Assembly: GCF_007655135.1 (NCBI RefSeq)
Contig: NC_045130.1
Span: 15,624,001-15,688,000, forward strand
DNA from: Punica granatum
Lineage: Eukaryota; Streptophyta; Magnoliopsida; Myrtales; Lythraceae
Direction of reading: 5' to 3'
Length of the DNA stretch: 64,000 bases
Shown here: positions 1 to 12,520 of the stretch, one piece after another
Position numbering within the stretch: position 1 is the stretch's first letter
Layout: each line of letters opens with the position of its first letter
Position numbers and translations under genes: made by a program
The notes under the pieces: model-generated
Told to the model about the DNA's origin: nothing
The model's input: the letters and a program-made list of their open reading frames with translations, nothing else
Database searches by the model: none

Positions 1-618
1 TTGCATGCAAGATTGCTCTTGGGCCTAAAGCACATGCTGCTAGTAATTTTTCTTGTGATAATCCACAGTACCTTATAGTGGACGACCTTTAAATGAATTA
101 CTGGTTATCCAAATTATCGTGTTTACTATGCTAAAAAATACTTGATTGACAAGACTAGGCGAAATTTGCCTTTTGACGGGCAAAGATACTAAAAATAATA
201 ATATTTAAACCCTTAAATTAAAAAAAAAATAGTTAAGAAATTATATAAGCTCCAGCCGCCAATAGCCACCGCATGTTCAGCTTCGGCGAAGCATAGGGGA
301 CTTGGTCGTGCTTTGACGAAGCATAATAAAGAGGTATAGATGTAAGCCTATGCAGTGTAGCTTGATTATTTATATGGCTTTAATTTAATTATTTGGATAA
401 GGATGGCTATGGATGCGCGGGTTCGAGTACCTCTTTTTCTTAGGTTATCCGAACTCCATCCTATAGGGGACAAACTCAAAATTTTTGGAACAAGATCCTA
501 CCATGATAAAATCTGAAATCGAAATATATCCGGAACCTAAATTATACTATAGAAAAATAAGAGTATATTTATTGACTTTAAAAGTATGGAGCACCGTTGG
601 TACTTATAACTTGAGAAA

Positions 619-736
619 TTCTAGCATGACCGTGTGTCAGTTGACACATGGTCATCGCGGTCGTCCTCCCATGGGACCCACACGTTGTGGACGGTAGTGA
701 TCTCGGTATTAGCTAACCCCAGGTCATGTCAGACCC
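619..736. mobile_element. Palindromic MITE, copy 1
   Basis: Outer ends are CTAGCATGACCGTG and CAGGTCATGTCAGAC, which are imperfect inverted repeats, with an inner GTGTCA/TGACAC palindrome. It belongs to a ~125 bp family also found at 3,123, 6,199, 9,211, 52,650, 55,817 and 58,527. The best-preserved copy (9,211) is flanked by TA. Confidence 0.6.
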
Positions 737-1305
737 TTCGCTATAACCTTTGTCCCTTTGCAACCTAGAGCTCAAAGCCAACAGTTGTTTACCAGGCAAT
801 GAATGTACTGAGCTTATTGTACAAGCATGTGGCAAGTCATTTCTGTTATGCGCATAATGAGATACTTAATGAATACTTTACCGATTTAATAAAATTTTGA
901 ATGGCCTTATTTATCACTGATTTATCCAATCCATGCACTGCACGAATATTGTAAATAAAATTTTATTATAAAAATTTATATGTCAAAATAATAATCTGTA
1001 TAAATTTATAGTTTATATCAACATGTAAAATTTTATCTTTTATATTGTTTGATACTGTAAATTAAGACATTGCAGTAAAAGAATAGATTAAAAAAAATTC
1101 TTAAGTAAGCAATTTCGGTAATGTATACACCGTTGCAATTATTAATATAATTTCTAGAAAAATTTATTTAAAATTTGAATATTTTTAGATGAAATCATTG
1201 GTTTTAGGAAAATGTCTTATGGGTACATGATGCTGAATTAAGTCCAAATAATTACTATTATTCTAGTTTTCTTTCGTAGTTGTTTTTTTTTTGTTTTTTG
1301 TTTTT

Positions 1306-1307
<2 letters not shown>

Positions 1308-1355
<48 letters not shown>

Positions 1356-1378
1356 GGGGTGGGGTGGGGGGGAGGGGC
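1308..1378 (+). repeat. Poly-G tract (47 uninterrupted G) plus G-rich tail
   Basis: An uninterrupted run of about 47 G is followed by TGGGG units. It sits in a ~120 bp insertion relative to R2, where the flanks (TTCTAGTTTTCTTT and CATTTTCTTGACATAG) are almost adjacent. Proline- or glycine-rich ORFs across it are artefacts of the homopolymer. The exact length may be unreliable because long G runs are hard to sequence. Confidence 0.85.
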
Positions 1379-1779
1379 GTGGATGATGATTGTGTGCGAT
1401 ATGTCATTTTCTTGACATAGACATTCATTCATCTCAAAGTCATGGTTGCCCGTATTTTCTGTTGTCAATATTGCTTTGCTATATATATGGGGCAGTCGTC
1501 AATCCCATGCATTGCGCGTGATATAATATGATTATCTATTTTTCATTTTATTATTTGTATTATATATCATATATATGCTTCTCTCAAATTGTTATAAATT
1601 ATAATTTACGATCAATAAAAATATATTATATTGGATATATATGATTGAAGTTAATTGAATTTCGCCAATAATAAATAAATATATATAGTTATCCATATGT
1701 ATAAAAATATTTTATATATTTTAATGTTAATATCGATCTCATTAGATATTAATTTTATATTAAATAGAAAATTCAAGAA

Positions 1780-2078
1780 TTGTGCTCCCACCATACTTCG
1801 GTTGGCGGGCACATATGACGCCAGCATGGAAGAATGGGGGACCTACTGGCTCTATTAGTAACGGAGAGGAGTACAGTCATATTTCCAACGCCGGATTGAA
1901 GATTGCTCTCGAGTTTTGCGAGAAAGTGAAGTCTAAAATGTTCGAAGATCACATATGCAGTCCTCTACCAGCTTTGTCGGTCGGTGGTCAGATTTGGAGG
2001 AGAATAACTTCAAAGACGGTCGATGTCGATCATGGATTCGGAGTCGAAGAAGATGAAAAGCACTATGGTCGATGTTGA
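1780..2078. other. Conserved dispersed fragment with an open frame (copy in R1)
   Basis: This ~300 bp block contains a 98-codon open frame and recurs at 4,190-4,465 (R2), 42,247-42,335 (partial) and 52,357-52,556. It is less AT-rich than its surroundings. The reading frame is not maintained in the other copies, and the translation matches no family I recognise. It could be a captured exon fragment or part of a transposon. I would not annotate it as a gene. Confidence 0.45.
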
Positions 2079-2457
2079 ACAATTGCTTCTAGGCATGGGT
2101 CAATACTTTTCGAAAGAGTTATTTGCCCCACATAAAGTTGCTAGAGGGTTTTGGCAAGTCTCTTTGATGATACAATGAAACCTTCGTATATTCTATGATT
2201 AACAAATTTGTAAAACACTCTAATTCTCTCGCACAATATTATGGAATTGTTTTGATTAATTGATACAATAATTTTTGGCCCTAGAGCCTCTATTTATATA
2301 TTTTTAACGTAATTGAATAGAAAATACGTGCCTTTTATATGAAAGGTGTCCCACAAAGCAACAATTTTAATTAATTAATTAAACAATTTCTCGTAACCTT
2401 TCCTCGAAATAACCCCCCAATACTAACGATTCGCTTGGTCAAAGGACCGTTCACCTC

Positions 2458-2584
2458 AATGTATATATATATATATATATATACACATATGTAATATTAA
2501 TTTAAAATCTAAATTTCAATTCTGTCCACTTACCACGAGAATTACACTAAATAATTTACCGACAGTATAATACGATTGAATTTT

Positions 2585-2617
<33 letters not shown>
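2458..2617. repeat. Two TA microsatellites
   Basis: (TA)n tracts lie at about 2,460-2,483 and 2,588-2,617, at the end of R1. R2 and R3 have shorter TA tracts at the corresponding places. Confidence 0.85.
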
Positions 2618-2625
<8 letters not shown>

Positions 2626-2633
2626 CCTATATG

Positions 2634-5031
2634 CTTTGCATGCAAGATTGCTCTTGGGCCTAAAGCATACGCTGCTAGAAATTTTTCTTGTGATAATTCA
2701 CAGTACCTCATAGTGAGTACCTTTAAATGAATTACCGGTTATCCAAATTATCGTGTTTAGTATGCTAAAAAAATACTCAATTGACAAGATTAGGTGAAAT
2801 TTGCCTTTAGACAAGCAAGGATACTAAAAAAGATAATATTAAAACCCTAAATTTTTAAAAAAGATTAAAAAAAATTATGTAAGCTCCAGCCGCCAATAGC
2901 CACCGCATGTTCAGCTTCGACGAAGCACGGGGGACTTGATCGTGCTTTGACGAAGCATAATAAAGAGGCATAGATGTAAGCCTCTTCGGTGTAGCTTGAT
3001 TATTTATATGTCTTTAATTTAATTATTTAGATTGGGATGGCCTATCTAGTTCGTCAGCAACACTTTACAGGAAAGTAAATGTAGACTTTTTAAGTCACTG
3101 TTGGTATTTACAACCTGTAAAATTCTAGTATGACTGTGTGTTAGCTGACACACGGTCATCGCCGCCATCCACCCATGGGCCCATGCAGGGCCTACACGTA
3201 ATGGATGGTAGTGATATCAGTGTCAGCTAATCTCGGGTCATGCCATCCCCTTGGTTATAACCTTTGTTGTCCCTTCGCAACTTAGAGGTCAAAGCCAACA
3301 GCTGTTCACAAGGCAATGAATGTACCGAGCTTATTGAACAAGCGTGTGGCGAATCACTTCTGTTACACGCATAATGAGATACTTAATGAATAGTTGACTG
3401 ATTTTAATAAAATTTTGAATTGCCTTATTTATCACCGGTTTATCCGACGCATGTGCTGCACGAATATTGTAAATAAAATTTTATTGTAAAAATTTATATG
3501 TCAAAATGATAATTTGTATATATTTATAGTTTATATCAACATGTAAATTTTATTTTTTTATATTGTTTAATATGGTAAATTAAGACATTGTAATAAAAGA
3601 ATAAGTATAAAAAATTCTTAAGTAAGGAATTTCGATAATATATACACCATTGCAATTATTAATATAATTTCTAGGTAAATTTATTTAAAATTTGAATACT
3701 TTTAGTCTTTAGATGAAATCATTAGTTTTAGGAAAATGACTGCCGGTCAATTATGAGTACAAGATAGTGAATTAAGTCCAAATAATTACTATTATTCTAG
3801 TTTTCTTTTGTAGTCATTTTCTTGACATAGACTTTCATTCATCTCAAAGTCATGGTTGCTCGTATTTTTTATTGTCAATATTACTTTGCTATATATATAG
3901 AGCAGTCGTGAATCCCATGCATTGCACGTGATATAATATGATTATCTATTTTTCATTTTATTATTTGTATTATATATCATATATATGCTTCTCTCAAATT
4001 GTTATAAATTATAATTACGATCAATAAAAATATATTATATTGGATATATATGATTGAAGTTAATTGAATTTCGCCAATAATAAATAAATATATATAGTTA
4101 TCCATACGTATAAAAATATTTTATATATTTTAATGTTAATATCAATCTCATTAGATATTAATTTTATATTAAATAGAAAATTCAAGAACTGTGCTCCTAC
4201 CATGCTTCCTTTGGCGGGGACATATGAGTCTATGACCCTAGCGTGAAAGAATGGAACTAATGGCTCTATTAGGATCGGAGAGGAGTACAGCCATATTTCC
4301 AACGCCGGACTGAAGATAGTTCTCGAGTCTTGCAGACCTCTACCCGCTTGTCGGTCAGAATTCAGATCAGGAAAGATTAACTTTAGAGATGGTCGATGAA
4401 GACGATGTCGATCGTGGATTCGGAGTCGAAGACGACGACAAGCACCATCTTCGATGTTGGACAATTGCTTCCAGGCACAAGTCAGTACTTTTCGAAAGAG
4501 TTATTCGCCCTTACATAAAGTTGCTAGAGAATTTTGACGAGTCTCTTTAAGAATACAATGAAGCCTTCGTGTATTTTATGATTAACAAATTCGTAAAACA
4601 CTTTAATTCTCTCACTCAATACTATGAAGTTATTTCGATTAATTGATACAATAATTTTTGACACTAGAGCCTCTATTTATATATTTTTAATGGGCACAAA
4701 TGAATAGAAAAGTCGTGCCTCCTATATGGAACGGGTCACACAAATGAACAATTTTAGTTAATTAATTAAATAATTTATCGTAACCTTTCCTTGAAATAAC
4801 CGCCCCAATACCACCTATTTGCTCGGTCAAATGACAGGTCACCTCAATGTATATATATATATATATTAATAATATATATATTATACATATATAATATTAA
4901 TTTCCAATGTAAATTTCAAAATTGTCGATTTAGTACGAGACTTACATTAAATAATTTACCGATAATATAATACCATTGAATTTGCAATCTAATTTTTCAA
5001 TATATATATATATTACCCCTCCCCATATGCT
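2634..5031 (+). repeat. Tandem repeat unit R2 (~2.4 kb)
   Basis: This is the second direct copy of the R unit. It aligns to R1 over its whole length by eye, with many substitutions and small indels. It lacks both the poly-G insertion of R1 and the hAT-like insertion of R1/R3, so it gives the empty-site sequence for both. The 134-codon minus-strand ORF at 4,060-4,464 crosses non-coding repeat and is not credible. Confidence 0.8.
3123..3246. mobile_element. Palindromic MITE, copy 2
   Basis: Same family as at 619: CTAGTATGACTGTGTGTTAG at the left, CTCGGGTCATGCC at the right, with a strong inner palindrome around GTTAGCTGACAC. Because it occupies the same place in R1, R2 and R3, it predates the tandem amplification. 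Confidence 0.6.
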
Positions 5032-5427
5032 TTGCCTGCAAAATTGCTCTTGGACCTAAAGCATACGCTGCTAGTAATTTTTCTTGTGATAATCCACAGT
5101 ACCTCATAGTGGACTACCTTTTTCCGGTTATCCAAATTATCGTGTTTAGTACGCTAAAAACACTTGATTGACAAGATTAGGTGAAATTTGCCTTTTGACA
5201 AGCAAAGATACTCAAAAGATAATATTAAAAACCCTAAATTTTAAAAAAAGATTAAAAAATTTATATAAGCTCCAGCTGCTAATAGCCACCGCACGTTCAG
5301 CTTCGGCGAAGCACAGGGGACTTGGTCGTGCTTTGACGAAGCATAATAAAGAGGCATAGATGTAAGCCTATGCTGTGTAGCTTGATTATTTATATGGCTT
5401 TAATTGAATTATTTGGATATGGATGAC

Positions 5428-6095
5428 TAGGGGTGTGCGGGTTTGGATTTTTTTTTTTCAGGCTATCCAGACCCCACTCTATAGGGGATAAGTTTAAACA
5501 TTTTTGAATTAGATCCTACCTTATTTGAATCTAGAATTGGAACCTCTACAGAACCTAAATTATATTACAGTTTTCTGGTACCTTGTTAGAACCAATTTTT
5601 TTTTTCTCTAGCACAATAAATGGAATAAATAATTCAAATCGAAAAGATCTCATATCAAGCAAAACAAATAAATGTTGACATAGATTAAACGGAGCACATC
5701 CATCCATAGAACTAAAGGATTATGTAACTCTCCTTACGATTATATAATAGACAAAGCAAATTCGCAACCAAAATATTATGTAGCTATTTAGTAAATAAAG
5801 GACGATTTAGCTCTTCTTAGTAGACAAAGCAAATAAATTCTCATTAGGATTCTGTAACTACTACATCGCACATAGAACATTATGTAAATATAAAATAATT
5901 CTTTTAGAAAAAAATATAGGTCTTGGGTACCGGTTCTGTGGGTATCTTGTATGTTGGAACCAGAACCTATTTTCACCGGTTCCTTAAATTACTATCCGGA
6001 CCCTACCCTATTTTCAATTGGAGTTACTCGGACCCTATCCTAACGGGTAGATCCCAACCAATTCCGGGTATACTCAATATCCATCCACACTCTTA
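5428..6095. mobile_element. hAT-like non-autonomous element
   Basis: The inserted sequence starts TAGGGGTGTGCGGG and ends CCATCCACACTCTTA, imperfect inverted ends of the TAGGGGTGTG type common in plant hAT MITEs. The eight-base flanks (TGGATGAC and GGGATAGC) agree only partly, consistent with an old insertion. The R2 unit reads straight through the site. It has no ORF of note. A truncated relative lies in R1 at ~405-555. Confidence 0.55.
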
Positions 6096-6198
6096 GGGAT
6101 AGCCTATCCAGTTCGTCTGCAACACTTTACAGGAAAGTAAGAGCATATTTATTGACTCAAAAAGTATGGAGCACCATTGGTATTTACAACTTGCAAAA

Positions 6199-6283
6199 TT
6201 ATAGCATGACCGTGTGTCAGCTGACCTACATGTAGTGGATGGTAGTGATCCCGGTGTCAGCTTACCTCAGGTCATGCTAGACC
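6199..6283. mobile_element. Palindromic MITE, copy 3 (internally deleted)
   Basis: Left end TAGCATGACCGTGTGTCAGC and right end CAGGTCATGCTAGAC are kept, but about 40 bp of the middle is missing relative to copies 1 and 2. Confidence 0.55.
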
Positions 6284-7944
6284 CTTCGTTATAACCTTTG
6301 TCCCTTTGCAACGTTGAGGCCAAAGCCAACAGCTGTTCACAAGGCAATGAATGTACCGGGCTTATTGTGCAAGCATGTGGCGAATCACTTCCGTTATGTG
6401 CATAATGACATACTTAATTAATAGTTGATCAATTTAATAAAATTTTGAATCGCCTTATTTATCACTGGTTTATTGGACCCGTGCATTGCACGAATATTGT
6501 GAACAAAATTTTATTGTAAAAATTTATATGTCAAAATAATACTCTGTATAAATTTATAGTTTATATCAATATGTAAATTTTATTTTTTATATTGTTTAAT
6601 ACGGTAAATAAAGACATTGTAATAAAAGAATATATATAAAAAAATTCTAAAGTAAGGAATTCCGGTAATATATACACCGCTGCAATTATTAATATAATTT
6701 CTAGGAAAATTTTATTTAAAGTTTGAATACATTTAGATCAAATCACTAATTTTATTTGATAAAAGAATAATAATTTTAGAGCACATTAAGACTTTCTAAA
6801 CTTAATTATTTGTCCGTTCTTTATTATAATTGATATTTCATATATTAATTTTTATAAATTTAAGGACTTTAAGATAAAATGATCCAATAACTCGAATTAA
6901 AAATTTACTTAATTGAGCTTTTACAAGATTAGTTATAATTCTTAAATTCTTAAATTTTAAATTGATTTTAAATTTATATAATTATAAATGATTCATAATT
7001 TTCTTAATATGAATATATTTATTTAATGAAATGACAATAAGTGATCGAAAATCTAAAATATCCTCTTCTTTGAATATTTTCTTTATATTCATATATATAT
7101 ATATATATATATATTGTCGTTAACTATCATAGTAACTATTATCTTTTAATTTTTATATAGTATATATTAATATATGAATTAGTAATGGATTTATATTTTT
7201 TCCCTATTTATTATGGTGTTGTCGACTTTATATAATTACTAGGCTTTTAGACTCATGCATTGCACAGACTCTAGAAACAAAAATTCACTATAAAAAATTC
7301 ACTATATAATTACCTTGTACGTATGTGAGGATTTTTATATTCTTAAAGATATACCATATGAATTCTTTCAAATACTATGTTGATTATATGAATTATATTA
7401 TAATAAAAAATACTAAGTAAAAAAGTGAACTTTTTTTAAGTTCTATTTATTAATTATAATTACAGTAGATGTGTAGAATTACATAAAGTGAAAAATTACA
7501 TTATATTGCAGCAATATAAAAAATTCAAATAAACTAACAACATATAATTTTTTTTATATATCTAAATAAATATAAGATCACTTGCACACCAATAATTATG
7601 CAATACAATTACCAAAATAGATATTCATATATATATATATATGTATATATATTTTCAGAGCATATATATTTTATTATTTATTTATTCATTTGTTTGATAA
7701 ATCTTTTGTTAATGTGAACTAATGGTATATATTTACAATTATGCCACTATTTAATGCACTTGTTTTCAAGTTTATGTGTATATTTAGATATTTATTAGAA
7801 ATTATTTTTGAAAATATTTGGTGATTATTATTGATAATATTAATTTAGTCCAGTTATTGGATATATGTGAAGAGAATTGGTCAATCCACATCATGTGCCT
7901 CCTCCACGCACCATCCTTATGCAATAATTTCGGTTATAATGGAT

Positions 7945-8080
7945 GTTCGTGGGCCTAGTACTATAAAAATAGAAATCCTAATAGCTAATAATGGAATACA
8001 TATAGTCCCATTGAGTATCGAATCTCGAACAACTTAGTTAACAGGCGAGGAAGTGCGCTACTGCGCTGCACTATCTTGAA
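7945..8080 (-). mobile_element. tRNA-derived SINE (family 2), minus strand
   Basis: Read on the minus strand, it has a tRNA-like head with an A-box-like segment, a B-box-like segment (TTCGATACTC), then the family tail containing GGATTTCTATTT. Orthologous copies sit at 54,560 and 57,236, so this insertion predates the A/B duplication. It is too degenerate to fold as a functional tRNA. Confidence 0.5.
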
Positions 8081-8630
8081 TCTTATGCAATAATTTCAAA
8101 GGCTGCACTATTTTTTTTTTAAATGTACGCATCCATTTATTATGTAATTAACTTCTATGGGAAGGTGCTTCGGCCTTCCTTTCTATTTTTATATACCGTA
8201 AAAAAGAAGGAACTTCCAGGGGAAGGTCCATTGGGTTTCTTGTTAATTCGGTTTCATAAATTTTCATGACCTGCCCTATTATTTACTTTATATATTAGAC
8301 ATTCCCTATATATATGTATGTATATCTGGTACTTCTCTGGTTCTTTTCAAAGCACACAGCCAGTACACACATAATCCGTAGAATTTAGTCAGACATGTTC
8401 CCTCAAAAGAGAAGGACATAGAACGCAGTTCAAGCAAACAAACAAAACATACACTAGTTATATAAACATAATAAGTTATATAAATAGCAAACAGGGCAGG
8501 TCGGGCGTCGAGAGCACCGGTCGCCGTTGCCCTGAGACTTGGTAGGAGCTCTATTACACAAGCAGTTAGCTTCCGTTGTCCCTGGCAACTGGAGCGAAGA
8601 TTTCCACAAACCCCACCCCCAACCCCCCAA

Positions 8631-8657
8631 CCCCCCCCCCCCCCCCCCCCCCCCCCC
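8631..8657 (+). repeat. Poly-C tract (27 C)
   Basis: A run of 27 C in segment A corresponds to only six or seven C in both segment B copies (~55,193 and ~57,890). The homopolymer has therefore expanded in A. ORFs through it are proline/glycine artefacts. Confidence 0.85.
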
Positions 8658-9210
8658 GCGCCTGACGTTACCGAAAAATAAAATAATCTGGACGAATAGA
8701 TTTAAAGAAGTTATGCTCTCTCCCCACAAAAAAAAAAAAAGAAGCTTTCTACATGCAAAATGTTGCCTTCCCATGTTAAAACGGTATAGCATAATGGAAT
8801 ACTCTTTCGCTTGCTAATTAATAAGTTGCACGTTCAATATTCATTGTGTGATTATCCGTGCGCCTTTATTACTTATTAAAATTTTTAGTTCATTGTACTA
8901 GATCTATGTGCTTTCTTTATAATTGAAAAAATATCTCGCGTTCCTTGATTTCCCGACAAATTTTATCTCAAGTCATTTCCTTTCAAATACTTAAAGTGTG
9001 TTAATTTTCTTAAAGTGAGTAAATTTTCGTCCCTTGTCAAAGGTGATAATAATGCTGTATATTCTCCTATTTTGGAAGGGTATCGATCGATATATTAATG
9101 CATGTGCTATCCCCATATATAAGGCTTACTGCTTAGCATTGCCCTTTTTATTTTTTGGTATCCTGGCCACCTTTTCCTTTCTAATTTTTGTTTCTTTCGG
9201 TCATATTGTA

Positions 9211-9347
9211 CGAAAAGTCTAGCATGACTGTGTGTCATGATACACGATCATCCTGGCCATCCATCTACAGGATCCACGCGGAGCTCACGTGTGATAGATG
9301 GTCATGATCCCGATATCACTTGACACTGGGTCATGCTAGACTTTCCG
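9211..9347. mobile_element. Palindromic MITE, copy 4 (best preserved)
   Basis: Terminal inverted repeats of 19 bp, CGAAAAGTCTAGCATGAC and its near-exact complement, enclose ~100 bp with an inner palindrome. The element is bounded by TA on both sides, the target duplication of Tc1/mariner-type MITEs. The termini do not look like canonical Stowaway ends, so family placement is open. Confidence 0.65.
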
Positions 9348-10147
9348 TATATTATAATACTTTTTTCATTACATTAATTTTTGTTTTTTCATAAGTAAAT
9401 TGGCCACCTTTTGTAAATGATAATTTCTGATAACGTACCACTAATTAGAGAAACAGACGCATGCCCGCATAATTTGGAACGGCTCTTATGTACAATGCAC
9501 GTATATATCCACGGCTGGTTTTGGCAAAACGAATGTGTTCAGGAAAATTCGCGTATGATCCAATTAATAGTTCTCATATGATGAAGGAGGTTGATGATAT
9601 GGTGCTTGGATGTAAAGATTCGATTAGAAAAAAACTCGATTTCATCAATCGACCAATGGATTCTCCACAAAGTGGGGCGGCTGCGCCGGCTTGGAAATGG
9701 AAAGGAGAAGCTTATACATCACCGTACCATGACATCCTTTTATTATTAGATAGTTATTTTTCAGTGGAAAAAGGAGACTTGTTTTAGATTCTCTCTATCA
9801 TTTTATTAGATAATTTTCTCATATCCATGCTATCGCCATCACGTCCATTTTCAGCAGGTTCCCTACTCGGAGATAGTCGGACGACAGAGCAATCATTTAC
9901 GTAAAGGTTCCCGACTATCTCCAAGCAATTAGATAATTGTCTCATATCCATGGAACTCGGAGATAGTCTGACGACAGAGCAATTAGATCTAATCAGGCTG
10001 TAAGGTCTACATGAAGCAATCATCTAGAAGCAGAAAATCCAAGCTCATTTTGAGCATTGGTGAAGAGCGCCTGTGCGGATACCTTGACATGTCGCCAACC
10101 ATCCTGCCCAAATTCAAACATAGTTGCATGCAGTTTTCAATTGCAAG

Positions 10148-10288
10148 GGAAGCCTATAGGCCAAGTATATTGAAATAAAAATATTAAATATTTAATAAAT
10201 GGATACGAGTAGTCTCACTGGATATTGAACCTGTGATCTCTTGATTACCAGGCAAGAGATGCGCCACTATATTATACCCTCTTGCATT
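10148..10288 (-). mobile_element. tRNA-derived SINE (family 2), minus strand
   Basis: On the minus strand the head reads TATAGTGGCGCATCTC, then a B-box-like CAGGTTCAATATCC, then a tail with TATTTCAATATACTTGG. It is orthologous to the copy at 59,491-59,630, hence older than the A/B duplication. Confidence 0.6.
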
Positions 10289-10393
10289 CAATTTCAGTTC
10301 AGTAAACGAAAACGATGTATGGAGCTGAGAGCTATATGGTATGCTACTTTTTTTTTTCCGATGTGAATTTTGGTATTCGAAAGATTATAGCAA

Positions 10394-10643
10394 TGCGTTT
10401 GTTTTCGGAGTTAAAGTCACGAATTTGTGATTGTGATTGTGATTGTAGAAGAAGACAAAAATATACGGGGTCCACCAGTTTGACTTTTGAAATATAAAAT
10501 GAATGGAAGGTAAAGATAATTAATTATAATGAGATTGTATTTTAATAATATATGGGGCCCACCAATTTGACTTTTGAAATGTGTGTTTTGAGTTAAAGTT
10601 AAAGTTAAAATCTTAAATCACGAATTTGAAAACAAACGGAGCA
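10394..10643. mobile_element. MITE with TGCGTTTGTTTTC ends, present only in segment A
   Basis: Inverted ends (TGCGTTTGTTTTCGG left; CAAATTTGAAAACAAACGGAGCA-type right, as complement) enclose ~220 bp with two internal copies of a TTTGACTTTTGAAAT motif. The equivalent place in segment B (~59,720) lacks it. A truncated relative lies at 56,836-56,925. I could not define a clean target-site duplication. Confidence 0.55.
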
Positions 10644-11189
10644 CTATGCTTTAAAATCTGATTAAGTACTCTACCTTTACTCTTTACCTACTGGCGCATT
10701 AGCCATTTATCCATTTTTGTCTTATTGGCAGGAAGAGTGCGTTTTGAAAATATTTTGATTCTGTCCGCCGGTCGAGTGCGCCGCGCCCCGTGCTATAATT
10801 ATAGGATTAATTAATGAAAGCATGCAGAAATCGTTGTCGTCTTGCTAAAAGGAAAACATAAAATAATAATGCTAATGAGCAGATGATGGAGAAAAGAGAA
10901 ATGAATAATCATCGTATGAAGAAACTATAAGTATATATATAGAACGATTGAGCCCATGCCTCCTAGCTATTATGGCATTTTACCGCCACGATAACGATGA
11001 TATCCCAAACCCCAAGTTATGAACGAAACCCCCAAGCCGCGGTCCATCCATCACAAATCAGATTGGCTACCCCCGCCGAACCCCAAGTTTCTTTTCACCG
11101 TGCAATCGGTATTAAGAATTGCCTTCATTGAGCCTAAGTTGCCTTACATTCTCTAAAACCAGTTCGTTCGCTAAAAGCATATAATACCT

Positions 11190-11799
11190 TATTGAGAGTT
11201 AAGAATATGAGTCAATTCCATATTAAAAAGAGAAGAAAAGAAATCCATTAATTTGTGGGAGATTAGTTATCATAATCTATTAGCTTGATCTTTTGGGTAG
11301 GAGATGAATCTAATCGTTTATAGGTTTAATGAAATTTCACGTGGTATTGAAGCATTCACGTAGCATGTATAGGTGAAAAACTTTAATATATACAACTTTG
11401 ATAAGCAATCTTATGTAGATAAAGAAAAGGCTCAAAAGAGATATTTTGAATTAAAAAAGAGAATACCAAAAGAGTTTTTTTTTTCTTTTCGTGGCCTGAC
11501 CTGGTCAGTACCTAGCCGGGGCTTTTTTTGTTTTTGTTCCAAATCAAATCGTAGATAAAATGACTTTGTTTTATTTGAAATATAAAATACTTGGCTTGCT
11601 AGTTGACAATTGAATCCAATTTTTTCCATTATTTTCGTATCCGTAAATAGTTGTCATGTGAGAGTGGATATTAAGAGTTAAAAATATGAGCCAATTCCAT
11701 ATTGAAAAAATAAAAATAAATTTATTAGTTTATAAGAGATTAAGTGCTTTAAACTGTTAGCTCAAATTTTGAGATTGGAGTTGGACCTATATAGAGCTA

Positions 11800-11800
<1 letters not shown>
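11190..11800 (+). mobile_element. Degenerate TRIM-like element
   Basis: Two direct repeats of ~130-150 bp (GAGTTAAGAATATGAGTCAA at ~11,195 and GAGTTAAAAATATGAGCCAA at ~11,672) flank a short interior. Immediately after the first repeat is TGGTATTGAAGC, resembling the initiator-Met primer-binding site TGGTATCAGAGC. The segment B copy (60,266-60,630) has a ~60 bp interior. In A the interior carries ~270 bp of extra sequence (11,370-11,650). A related solo fragment lies at ~20,460-20,640. It is non-coding. Confidence 0.5.

Positions 11801-11834
<34 letters not shown>
11801..11834. repeat. TA microsatellite
   Basis: A (TA)n tract of ~34 bp next to the TRIM-like element. Segment B has a similar tract at ~60,638-60,664. 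Confidence 0.9.
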
Positions 11835-11840
<6 letters not shown>

Positions 11841-11843
11841 GTC

Positions 11844-12356
11844 ATTTTTCCAAATCTGCGATTTCCTCTATCGAGTCTTCCGCTTTTTCTAAAGGAAGGG
11901 AAAAGTCACCCAGTTCACGGTGAGCAGTTGAGTGAGGCTTATAAGCTTATAACATCCATGGCATAGCCGGGGGAAAAACCCACCACTATGGGGGAACCCC
12001 CACACTAATAGGAACAACGGAAGACCTGGTTGTTTTGTCGTTGGACCTGTCTCGCTAACATTCATATGTCCAGCTAAACGAGAGAGAGCATCTATCCTAG
12101 CTGCGGTAATGCCAATTCCAAGACCTGATTGAGACAGTTCCTCTAGAGATTCTAGCTAGTTTTCTCTATACCTTCGGATTGGCAGATAGAACAGAACCTG
12201 TCAGTTACGCCTTTAGGGGACTCTACCTTCCCTATGGAGGTTGGCTTCAAAGAATGCTTTCAAGCTGTGCACGGATAGCTTTATTTGACAATGAGCTGGA
12301 AGTGGGATAAAGGAGAAGAAGGAAATAAACTCGCTCGATCTGGCACCCCCGTTTAA
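11844..12356. other. ~510 bp insert of unlike composition, possibly organelle-derived
   Basis: This stretch is absent from segment B, which passes directly from TA repeat to the GAGCTAAATTCTCATGC block at ~60,680. Its base composition is visibly more balanced than the flanking AT-rich DNA, and its style (CATAGCCGGGGGAAAAACCC, CTAGCTGCGGTAATGCC) reminds me of plant mitochondrial non-coding DNA. That assignment is a guess from texture; an unrelated repeat remains possible. No ORF is credible. Confidence 0.35.
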
Positions 12357-12520
12357 TGTCCGAGCTGAATTCTCACGCTGCCATACATCATAAAAACACA
12401 AAACGAAATTTAGAACTGAATTCTCATGCCGCCACATCATCTAAAACATAAAAGGAAAATTTTATATTCTTATGAGAAAATTCTATTAATTAATTATGTA
12501 GCAAAAAATATATAGATTTT

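Larger units (their letters stand above)
1..2633 (+). repeat. Tandem repeat unit R1 (~2.6 kb)
   Basis: This is the first of three direct repeats. Its opening block (TTGCATGCAAGATTGCTCTT) recurs at 2,637 and, slightly changed, at 5,034. Shared landmarks follow in the same order in each unit: a short block rich in CTTCG/GAAGC, a ~120 bp palindromic MITE, an AT-rich stretch, a conserved ~280 bp block near the end, then TA repeats. R1 differs by a poly-G insertion at 1,308 and a partial hAT-like MITE at ~405-555. The window opens inside or at the edge of this unit, so its true left end is unknown. No gene is credible here. Confidence 0.8.
5032..6700 (+). repeat. Tandem repeat unit R3, leading into segment A
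   Basis: This third direct copy of the R unit starts with the same block (CTGCAAAATTGCTCTTGG). It follows R1/R2 through the palindromic MITE and the AT-rich stretch, then after ~6,720 departs into sequence shared with segment B rather than with R1/R2. It carries a 668 bp insertion (5,428-6,095) that R2 lacks. Confidence 0.75.

Noticed and set aside
4060..4464. 134-codon minus-strand ORF
   Set aside because: It runs through AT-rich repeat R2 and is not kept in R1 or R3.
9488..9787. 99-codon open frame in segment A
   Set aside because: The paralogous stretches at ~56,105-56,410 and ~58,805-59,110 are frameshifted and no domain is recognisable, so there is no sign of protein-level constraint.
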